From positions 1 to 5,205 of the forward strand of contig JAKBSX010000282.1 of assembly GCA_021844725.1 (NCBI GenBank): a DNA stretch of 5,205 bases, written 5' to 3'. The stretch is from Actinomycetes bacterium (GTDB taxonomy: Bacteria; Actinomycetota; Acidimicrobiia; Acidimicrobiales; Acidimicrobiaceae). How positions within the stretch are numbered: the stretch's first letter is position 1; each line of letters opens with the position of its first letter. Below the pieces are notes generated by a model. The model saw nothing but the letters and a program-made list of their open reading frames with translations. It was not told the origin of the DNA and searched no databases. Positions 1 to 5,205 of this stretch are shown here, piece after piece. A program made the translations under genes and the position numbers.

Positions 1-18
1 CCAGGGAAATTTACCTGG
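1..18. repeat. Near-perfect 18-base palindrome
   Basis: CCAGG at 1-5 pairs with CCTGG at 14-18, and the centre AAATTT (7-12) is itself palindromic. Only the 6/13 pair is mismatched. It lies at the very edge of the window, so its true extent is unknown. It could be an operator-like dyad, a small hairpin, or chance. No function can be assigned. Confidence 0.4.
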
Positions 19-115
19 AGCCTCCCTCCCGGATTTTTCAGGAGGGATTCATCACCCAGGGGATCCACTCACTACCTTAAACAAGCTCCTTTTTGGTCCA
101 CTTGACGGGGAGTAC
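2..115 (+). other. Possible out-of-frame piece of the HsdM N-terminal domain
   Basis: The reading frame starting at base 2 is open from the window edge past base 115, while the frame used by hsdM downstream has a stop at 78-80. Its translation around bases 44-110 contains IHHPGDPLTTLNKLLFGPL. This loosely resembles the end of the HsdM_N region, where type I M subunits commonly have a short aromatic/GDxL segment and then an LFPYL-like segment before the AEYFRDAVLEI-like stretch. Joining this frame to the downstream one needs one extra base (or two missing bases) near 90-115; the runs TTTTT (90-94) and GGGG (107-110) are natural places. The resemblance is from memory and is weak. The stretch also holds inverted repeats, so it may be non-coding. 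Confidence 0.3.
23..47. repeat. Inverted repeat with 7-bp stem
   Basis: TCCCTCC (23-29) is perfectly complementary to GGAGGGA (41-47) across an 11-base loop containing TTTTT. The stem is GC-rich, but no T-run follows the right arm, so it is not a standard intrinsic terminator. It sits just upstream of the point where recognisable HsdM coding sequence begins, next to the palindrome at 1-18. Confidence 0.4.
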
Positions 116-1463
116 CTCAGAGCCGGAGGTGGCCGAATACTTTCGGGATGCGGTGCTGGAGATTGTCGATCCCAATGTCCTGAAGCAAGTGATCGATGAG
201 CTGGACGGGTTCGACTTCCGGAAAATGGGGCCCGACGTAAAGGGGGATATCTTCGAGTATCTCCTGACCCATCTGGGACAATCGGCCCTCAATGGCCAGT
301 TCAGGACACCTCGGCAAATCCGGGCCTTCATGGTCGAAATGGTCGACCCGGATATTGGGGATACTCTCTTCGATCCAGCTTGTGGAACGGCGGGCTTTTT
401 AATCGATGCCCTGGATTATCTTCTGGCCAAATATTCCGACCATGTGGAGGAATACCCGATCTATGGGGAGGAATGGCTGGAAAAACGGGGGCAAACTCTG
501 GAAGAGGCCAGAAGGGCCATTCCCAATCTCCAGACGTATAAAAAGGGAGCGGGGGAGAGAATTCCAGATTGGAAAATCCTGGAAGCCTCTATTTATGGAA
601 CCGATGTTTCCCGGCAAATGCTCCGGATCAGCGTGATGAATTTGGTGCTGCACGGAATCCGCCATGCCCGCCTCAAGAGGGCCAATGTGCTATCCGAAAT
701 GGGCGGATTGTCGGAAGAGGATCTGAAAAGGCAGTACAAGGTCATTCTCTCCAATCCCCCCTTTGCGGGACAGTTGCCGAAGGATTCGATCCGGCCTGAT
801 CTACCCACCAATTCGAAGAAGAGCGAACTCCTGTTCCTTTCGATGATGATGCAGCATCTGGCTCCCGGAGGTCGGTGTGCGGTTGTAGTACCGGAGGGGC
901 TTCTCTTCGGGTCGACAAAGTCCCATACCGAACTCCGGAAAAAACTTCTCACGGAACTTGACCTGATGGCAGTGGTAAGTCTTCCGGCTGGGGTCTTCAA
1001 GCCTTATTCAGGGGTGAAGACGGGGGTGCTGGTGTTCAAGAAGCCGGTTTCAGGGTCCTCGAAGAGGTTGGAGAAGGTCTGGTTCTATGAAATCACAAAT
1101 GACGGATACGACCCGGAGAAGATTTCCGGAGGGGGAAGAATCGAGACCCCCGAGAAGAACGATATTCCTGATCTCCTGAATCAATGGAAAGTCTACAAAG
1201 CCAGCCGGTTTGAGACCCATCCCGGAGTCGAGGCAAATTCGCTCCTTCCCCTTGGAAGCTCTGAGCCCCGATATTGGTGGGCAAAAAAAGAGGTAATTGC
1301 CGAAAACGGCTTCAACTTGGCCGCCAGCCGGTATAAACCCCAGATTGCACAGGAGGTCACTGAAGAGGATCCGGTAACCTTGATTCGAGAGGTATTGGCG
1401 CTTGAGAAGGAAATCCAGGCAGGATTGGAGAAGTTGTTGGGGGAGTTGGAGGCTGAAAAGTGA
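93..1463 (+). CDS. hsdM: Type I restriction-modification system DNA methyltransferase subunit M (HsdM), 5'-incomplete
   Basis: This is the adenine-N6 methyltransferase subunit of a type I restriction-modification enzyme; with HsdS it forms M2S, which transfers a methyl group from S-adenosylmethionine to adenines in a bipartite site. Counting from the TTG at 93, the SAM-binding motif I DPACGTAGF is at residues 94-102, and the catalytic motif IV NPPF at 221-224. Other family stretches are NGQFRTPRQI before motif I, IYGTDVSRQM, and the post-catalytic PEGLLFG and GVKTGVLVFKK. The 456 residues cover the catalytic domain and C-terminal tail. The N-terminal HsdM_N domain, normally well over 100 residues before motif I, is mostly missing. 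The TTG at 93 has no Shine-Dalgarno sequence and lies just after an in-frame TAA (78-80), so it is only the formal open-frame limit. The next in-frame ATG is far inside the conserved part. The gene is therefore frameshifted, truncated or rearranged at its 5' end. The family call is very secure; the start is not. Confidence 0.93.
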   Translation: MVHLTGSTSEPEVAEYFRDAVLEIVDPNVLKQVIDELDGFDFRKMGPDVKGDIFEYLLTHLGQSALNGQFRTPRQIRAFMVEMVDPDIGDTLFDPACGTAGFLIDALDYLLAKYSDHVEEYPIYGEEWLEKRGQTLEEARRAIPNLQTYKKGAGERIPDWKILEASIYGTDVSRQMLRISVMNLVLHGIRHARLKRANVLSEMGGLSEEDLKRQYKVILSNPPFAGQLPKDSIRPDLPTNSKKSELLFLSMMMQHLAPGGRCAVVVPEGLLFGSTKSHTELRKKLLTELDLMAVVSLPAGVFKPYSGVKTGVLVFKKPVSGSSKRLEKVWFYEITNDGYDPEKISGGGRIETPEKNDIPDLLNQWKVYKASRFETHPGVEANSLLPLGSSEPRYWWAKKEVIAENGFNLAASRYKPQIAQEVTEEDPVTLIREVLALEKEIQAGLEKLLGELEAEK

Positions 1464-2671
1464 TGTGGCCAATAACTACCATTGGAAATGTTTGTGTTCC
1501 AATTTCTCAGAAAGATCCATCAAAAAGTAATGAGGGCTTTTTCCGTTATGTGGATATAGGTAGTATAGACCGTCTATCAAAAACTATTTCTAGTACGGAA
1601 CTGGTTCCTTGTTCAGAAGCTCCGAGCCGAGCAAGAAAAGTTCTCAAAGCAGAAGATGTTCTCGTTTCGATGGTTCGTCCAAATCTTAATGCAGTTGCCC
1701 GAGTTCCAACCAATCTTGATGGAGAAATTGCTTCGACTGGGTTTTCCGTGCTCCGAGCTAAGTCACATTTGGTAAATCCTAAATTTCTATTTTATAGGAC
1801 ACAGCATAAAGACTTTATCGACTACCTTGTTTCTACCTGTACTGGTCAATCTTACCCTGCTGTCAGTGATGAAATTATTCGAAGTTCACCCCTTCCTCTT
1901 CCTCCTCTTTCTGAACAGGAAAGAATTGTGGAGGTTTTGGATGAGGCGGATCGGATGCGAAAGTTGAGACAGGAGGCAAATCAGAAGGCGGAGAGGATTA
2001 TTCCGGCGTTGTTTCACAAAATGTTTGGGGATCCCGCAACGAATCCGAAAGGGTGGTTCATGAGCAAGTTTGAGAAAACTCTCAAAGACTGTTCAGCGGG
2101 TCAAGCCAAAGTACAGACAAAAGATTTTCTCGCCAATGGCAAACTGTCAATTGTAGATCAGGGCCAGAGTCAGATTGCTGGATATACGAATAAAGCTTCA
2201 AATTCCTATACTGGTCAGCTACCTGTTATCGTGTTTGGTGATCACACCAGAATTTTCAAATTCGTTGATCACTCGTTTGCGATCGGTGCGGATGGTGTCC
2301 GAGTTCTAACCCCGCAGCCCGGAATTGATCCATTTTTTATCTTCTGGCATTGCAGATTACTTGACATCCCGAGCGACGGCTATAGCCGCCATTTCAAACG
2401 TCTGAAGGAAAAAATTTTTTTGTGTCCACCTCTCCCTGCTCAACAAAAATTTGGTGCACGAGCAAAGAGTGTGATCGATTCGCTCAGTTCTATTCCCGAC
2501 GCAGTTTCTAAGTTGGAAGCGGTTTTCAATACTCTTCTTTCTCACGCTTTTTCCGGCCGGCTCACTGTTAGATGGCGAGAATCACGCATGAAGGAATTGT
2601 TATGCGAAATTGAAGAGCAAGCTCGTCTTCTTAAATTTTCGGATTCAAACATGATAGAGACTCTTCATTGA
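1463..2671 (+). CDS. hsdS: Type I restriction-modification system specificity subunit S (HsdS)
   Basis: HsdS is the DNA-recognition subunit. Each of its two target recognition domains (TRDs) reads one half of the bipartite site, and helical conserved regions set the spacing and bind HsdM. Residues about 1-142 form TRD1. A central conserved region follows, with PLPPLSEQERI (about 144-154), a helix rich in charged residues, and FHKMFGDPATNPKGW ending near 198. TRD2 is about 199-318 and contains IVDQGQ and VIVFGDHTR followed by GADGVRVL. A second conserved half-repeat starts CPPLPAQQ near 321, with LEAVFNTLLSHAFSGRL before a 30-residue charged tail. The 402-residue length is normal for a two-TRD subunit. 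The ATG at 1463 overlaps the hsdM stop (TGATG), with GGAGG at 1448-1452 ten bases upstream; a GTG at 1460 would add one residue. This overlap indicates translational coupling. The gene ends at tandem stops TGATAA. Its TRDs look more AT-rich than hsdM, as expected if TRDs were exchanged. Confidence 0.95.
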   Translation: MWPITTIGNVCVPISQKDPSKSNEGFFRYVDIGSIDRLSKTISSTELVPCSEAPSRARKVLKAEDVLVSMVRPNLNAVARVPTNLDGEIASTGFSVLRAKSHLVNPKFLFYRTQHKDFIDYLVSTCTGQSYPAVSDEIIRSSPLPLPPLSEQERIVEVLDEADRMRKLRQEANQKAERIIPALFHKMFGDPATNPKGWFMSKFEKTLKDCSAGQAKVQTKDFLANGKLSIVDQGQSQIAGYTNKASNSYTGQLPVIVFGDHTRIFKFVDHSFAIGADGVRVLTPQPGIDPFFIFWHCRLLDIPSDGYSRHFKRLKEKIFLCPPLPAQQKFGARAKSVIDSLSSIPDAVSKLEAVFNTLLSHAFSGRLTVRWRESRMKELLCEIEEQARLLKFSDSNMIETLH

Positions 2672-2694
2672 TAAACTTCGATAAGACTTACAAT
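2668..2694 (+). promoter_or_regulatory. Weak sigma70-like promoter candidate ahead of the PD-(D/E)XK gene
   Basis: TTGATA (2668-2673, overlapping the hsdS stop) and TACAAT (2689-2694) each match their consensus hexamers at five of six bases, but the spacer is 15 bases, shorter than the preferred 17. The site lies in the only gap larger than 40 bases in the window, so an internal promoter giving separate expression of the two downstream genes is possible. Such matches are common by chance in AT-rich gaps, and host sigma preferences are unknown. Confidence 0.2.
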
Positions 2695-2712
2695 CTAGAG
2701 AATTTCTCGATC

Positions 2713-2718
2713 AGGGAG
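2713..2718 (+). promoter_or_regulatory. Ribosome binding site of the PD-(D/E)XK gene
   Basis: AGGGAG lies only four bases before the ATG at 2723. The spacing is short but usable, and the site supports this ATG as the start. Confidence 0.5.
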
Positions 2719-2722
2719 CAAT

Positions 2723-4216
2723 ATGAAGTCTGATGTCCATGATTTGTCGAACAGACCACTAGCCCGTATTTATTTTTCAGACTTTTTCGATGTTTTACCT
2801 GAGGTTCTGACAGATTATGGCGCTTTTAATATTTCTCTGATCAATGACTTGCCTCTATTCATTGATCCATTTTTATTGTTTGATAGCGAAAAAACGCTCT
2901 ACAAAAACCTACACGACGAAATCATCCGATATTTAAAGTTTTTGCGCGACGAATCATCATTTGAGAGCATTCCAGAAGGATTGCTAGACAACTGGTTCCG
3001 TTTTCCCGAAGTCAAACAGAACTGGCTCGGTTTTAGTAAGTCTGGGAATAAAGGAAGTGGTCTGGGTAAAGATTTTGCGCGAAATCTCCAACGCAACTTG
3101 CATCAAATCTTCAAAGATTTCGGAAGTGAATCTATTACTCGTGGCAGTCACTTGGAAAAACTTTGTCTTATTGGAAGCGGCATTGGCCGCGATCACATCA
3201 GCGACTTTACAGCAAATCTGATCAAGAAGTTCCTATTAGAGTACACGGAGGCCTTTGGACGGGCACATATTTGTCCCGAATATCGGCGTGATTTTCACAT
3301 CGACAAAGTCACCTTTGATTATGAAAAACGTAGATGGCTGCGTGCCATTTATAACCTTCCTACCATAGGAAATGATTTCGTACTTCTGACCCCAAAGGAC
3401 ATCCTGACCAAGGATGAAGCGTGGATTAATCGTGGAGACCTTCTTAACAACATAGAAGACGTTTACACCTCTTTACCAGACGCACAATTGCGAGCTCAGG
3501 TTGAAGAGTATTTCATGTCTCGCCTTAATGAGGATGTGGGAAAAGAACAACACAGAGAGGCGGCAGCAACAACGGTTGAGAAGTATCCGGTGCTCATCGA
3601 CCACTTCATAAGATCGAAGGAGGACTCCGGAGAAGAGGCACATAGCTTGAGTAAACTAAAAGTACAGGAGATACAGGAGCAATTTGTAGAACAGCTTCGC
3701 GCCTTGGTAAGCCAGCATTTAGAAGGGACAGAATTTTATTCACTGGGAGACAGCTTTACCGAATCCCTACGGCGCGTGCAATTTTTGAAAGACGTCATTG
3801 AGAATAAGGACGGCTACCGACTGTTCTACTTGAAGGGCGAACCTATCAAACGTGAGGAGGATTTACAAACTATGTATCGCCTTACATGGTATGCATCACT
3901 TCACGACGTCAACCGCGAAGTCAATAATGGACGTGGACCGGTTGATTTTAAAGTATCTCACGGCAGCACGGATAAGACGTTAATCGAATTCAAGTTGGCT
4001 AGTAACAGCAAGCTCAAACGAAACCTTGAAAAACAGGTCAGGGTTTACGAGGCTGCTAATAACACCCAGAAGTCAATCACGGTAATCCTGCATTTCAGCG
4101 ATAGCGAACTTAAGAAGGTTCAATCCTATCTGCAGGAACTCAGTCTTACAAATAATAAGAATATTATCTTGATTGACGCCAGTCAAGACAACAAACCCTC
4201 GGCATCTGTGGCATAA
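2723..4216 (+). CDS. Uncharacterised protein with C-terminal PD-(D/E)XK (RecB/Cas4-like) nuclease domain, linked to type I RM
   Basis: I recognise no named family for the whole 497-residue protein. Its C-terminus shows a PD-(D/E)XK nuclease motif series: acidic EEDLQ at 378-382, E399 in NREVNNGRGP, D408 in GPVDF, E422-F-K424 in LIEFKLA, and Q438-x3-Y442 in KQVRVY. The D-x13-E-x-K core followed by QxxxY is the arrangement of the RecB/Cas4 branch, so metal-dependent DNA cleavage is the likely activity. Residues 1 to about 340 match no domain I can name. They include a hydrophobic, aromatic stretch (LPLFIDPFLLF, 43-53), a Gly-rich segment (about 104-115, GSGLGKDFAR just after) and a charged, helix-prone region (about 255-335). 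There is no signal peptide or clear membrane helix, so a cytoplasmic location is expected. The gene starts 51 bases after hsdS and ends 36 bases before an OLD-type gene, so co-transcription is likely. It is not HsdR: no helicase motifs are present. It may be a defence effector nuclease; the function is inferred. Confidence 0.85.
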   Translation: MKSDVHDLSNRPLARIYFSDFFDVLPEVLTDYGAFNISLINDLPLFIDPFLLFDSEKTLYKNLHDEIIRYLKFLRDESSFESIPEGLLDNWFRFPEVKQNWLGFSKSGNKGSGLGKDFARNLQRNLHQIFKDFGSESITRGSHLEKLCLIGSGIGRDHISDFTANLIKKFLLEYTEAFGRAHICPEYRRDFHIDKVTFDYEKRRWLRAIYNLPTIGNDFVLLTPKDILTKDEAWINRGDLLNNIEDVYTSLPDAQLRAQVEEYFMSRLNEDVGKEQHREAAATTVEKYPVLIDHFIRSKEDSGEEAHSLSKLKVQEIQEQFVEQLRALVSQHLEGTEFYSLGDSFTESLRRVQFLKDVIENKDGYRLFYLKGEPIKREEDLQTMYRLTWYASLHDVNREVNNGRGPVDFKVSHGSTDKTLIEFKLASNSKLKRNLEKQVRVYEAANNTQKSITVILHFSDSELKKVQSYLQELSLTNNKNIILIDASQDNKPSASVA

Positions 4217-4237
4217 AGGACTGAAATTTCTTGACAA

Positions 4238-4245
4238 GAGAAAGG
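4238..4245 (+). promoter_or_regulatory. Ribosome binding site that fixes the TTG start of the OLD-type gene
   Basis: GAGAAAGG ends seven bases before the TTG at 4253, an ideal spacing. It is part of the loop and right arm of a small inverted repeat, TTGAC (4231-4235) with GTCAA (4245-4249). With the in-frame stop at 4232-4234 it makes TTG 4253 the only reasonable start. Confidence 0.6.
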
Positions 4246-4252
4246 TCAACCT

Positions 4253-5205
4253 TTGCGGATTTCTCGGATCTGTATTCAGAACTTTCGAAATTTTTCCAAC
4301 TTGGACGTTGCCCTCAGCGATCATGCTGTTGTCGTTGGTGAGAATAAAATAGGAAAATCTAATTTCCTTTTCGCATTGCGCCTTGTCCTCGATCCTTCGC
4401 TACCGGATTCTGCCCGAAAGCTACGCGAAGAGGATTTCTGGGATGGGCTGGAGCGACCACTTGGGGACGAGCGTATCACCATCTCAGTAGACCTGACAGA
4501 CATTGAAGACAACGTGAATCAACTTGCTGTTTTGGCAGAACACCTTGTCGAACCGGAACCCATGGTCGCGCGGCTCACCTACGTCTGGCAGCCCCTGCCG
4601 GGCTTGGATCATGGTCCGAAGAAGGATGCTGATTACGAGTTCTTCGTTTATGGTGGCGATAGGCCTGAAAACAGACTCAGCTACGAAGTACGCAGGCGTT
4701 TACCGATGGAGCTAATGCCTGCTTTGCGAGATTGTGAAAGTGACTTAGCTCGCTGGACGCGATCACCGCTTCGCCCCCTCCTAGACAAGGTTGCTGGCGA
4801 GATTAATCGGGGAGATCTGGAAGAGTTGGCCAAGAGTGTAGATGAATCCACGAAGGCCGTGGCTGAAGTAGACCAGGTGAAGTCTGTTGCTAATGCAATT
4901 CATAAGAAGTTGCTGGATATGGTCGGTTCGGCTCAAGCCTTGGAAACCGTGCTTCGATTCTCGCCAACCGACCCCGACAGGCTGATTCGGGCTCTACGCA
5001 TCTTTATCGATGGCGGACGACGTGGTATTTCCGATGCAAGCCTTGGCTCGGCGAATGTGCTCTATTTTGCGTTGAAAACGCTTGAGTACGAGCAACTCGT
5101 TGAAGATGGGGATCGAGACCACACTTTTTTGGCCATTGAGGAGCCGGAAGCACATTTGCATCCAAATCTTCAGAGGCTCATCTTCAGAAACTATCTTCGG
5201 GAGCG
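4253..5205 (+). CDS. OLD-family ATP-dependent nuclease (GajA-like AAA/ABC-type ATPase), 3'-incomplete
   Basis: The frame is open from the TTG at 4253 to the window edge (317 codons plus two bases). The first residues, RISRICIQNFRNF, are the typical SMC/RecF/OLD-type beginning. Walker A is GENKIGKSN at residues 29-37, followed by FLFALRLVLD. The ABC-signature region is SLGSAN at 263-268, and Walker B is FLAIEEPEAHLHP at about 293-303, with catalytic Glu in the EEPE segment and the H-loop-like histidines after it. This order and the roughly 250-residue Walker A to B distance fit OLD/GajA ATPases. The Toprim nuclease domain that defines OLD enzymes would follow Walker B and lies outside the window, so nuclease activity is inferred. 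TTG is chosen because a good ribosome binding site precedes it, a stop closes the frame at 4232-4234, and the first in-frame ATG comes long after Walker A. It sits 36 bases after the PD-(D/E)XK gene. Other RecF-like ATPases without Toprim remain possible. A Gabija assignment needs the downstream gene. Confidence 0.88.
   Translation, partial: MRISRICIQNFRNFSNLDVALSDHAVVVGENKIGKSNFLFALRLVLDPSLPDSARKLREEDFWDGLERPLGDERITISVDLTDIEDNVNQLAVLAEHLVEPEPMVARLTYVWQPLPGLDHGPKKDADYEFFVYGGDRPENRLSYEVRRRLPMELMPALRDCESDLARWTRSPLRPLLDKVAGEINRGDLEELAKSVDESTKAVAEVDQVKSVANAIHKKLLDMVGSAQALETVLRFSPTDPDRLIRALRIFIDGGRRGISDASLGSANVLYFALKTLEYEQLVEDGDRDHTFLAIEEPEAHLHPNLQRLIFRNYLRE

Noticed and set aside
23..47. Intrinsic terminator at the left edge
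   Set aside because: The stem is good but no T-run follows it; the Ts are in the loop, so standard termination on the + strand is not supported.
593..1000. Open frame of 135 codons on the minus strand within hsdM
   Set aside because: It is antisense to the catalytic core of hsdM, and its translation is rich in Arg/Ser/Pro in the way expected of a complementary-strand shadow. No domain is recognisable.
1050..1472. Open frame of 140 codons on the minus strand across the hsdM 3' end
   Set aside because: It is antisense to well-supported HsdM sequence, has no recognisable motif, and no promoter or gene context points to it.
4231..4236. Perfect TTGACA hexamer before the OLD-type gene as a -35 promoter box
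   Set aside because: The sequence at the matching -10 distance is TGCGGA and nothing TATAAT-like occurs at 15-19 bases. The hexamer is better explained by chance in the short intergenic gap.
4321..4512. Minus-strand frame of 63 codons at the start of the OLD-type gene
   Set aside because: It covers the Walker A coding region in reverse. The translation is low-complexity Ser/Arg-rich, and the + strand gene explains the sequence.
4524..4715. Plus-strand frame of 63 codons inside the OLD-type gene
   Set aside because: It is out of frame with the ATPase, whose own frame is uninterrupted through both Walker motifs.
4253..5205. Calling the locus a Gabija system
   Set aside because: Only the ATPase half of a GajA-like protein is visible, and no GajB-type helicase is in the window. 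Many OLD proteins are not part of Gabija.

Overview
The window is a slice of a bacterial or archaeal defence locus. All four genes lie on the + strand, closely packed, and read like one operon: the 3' part of a type I restriction-modification methyltransferase gene (hsdM), a complete specificity gene (hsdS), a complete uncharacterised gene whose C-terminus carries a RecB/Cas4-like PD-(D/E)XK nuclease motif set, and the 5' part of an OLD-family (GajA-like) ATPase/nuclease gene that runs off the right edge. No rRNA, tRNA, CRISPR array or transposase gene is visible. The sequence does not identify the host. Composition is moderate in GC and uneven, as expected of a horizontally assembled defence island.

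Layout. Bases 1-92 contain two inverted repeats and no clear gene start. HsdM homology becomes convincing only at about base 115, and the reading frame is closed by a stop at 78-80, so hsdM is cut or frameshifted at its 5' end. The hsdM stop (1461-1463) overlaps the hsdS start in a TGATG junction. hsdS ends at tandem stops TGATAA (2669-2674), followed by a 51-base gap. The PD-(D/E)XK gene (2723-4216) is followed by a 36-base gap and then the OLD-type gene, which starts at a TTG codon (4253) and is open to base 5205.

How the parts may work together. HsdM and HsdS form the modification enzyme M2S that methylates adenine in a bipartite target. The matching restriction subunit HsdR is not in the window. 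It could lie upstream of hsdM or downstream of the OLD gene. The two genes after hsdS are not standard type I subunits. They form a predicted nuclease plus ATPase/nuclease pair riding in the hsd operon, either as a separate anti-phage module or as an add-on to it. This pair is the most interesting content of the window. If a UvrD-like helicase gene follows the OLD gene, the system would be related to Gabija with an extra PD-(D/E)XK protein. If hsdR follows, the pair would be an hsd-embedded cassette comparable in position to the rlo genes of Campylobacter. The sequence given cannot decide between these.
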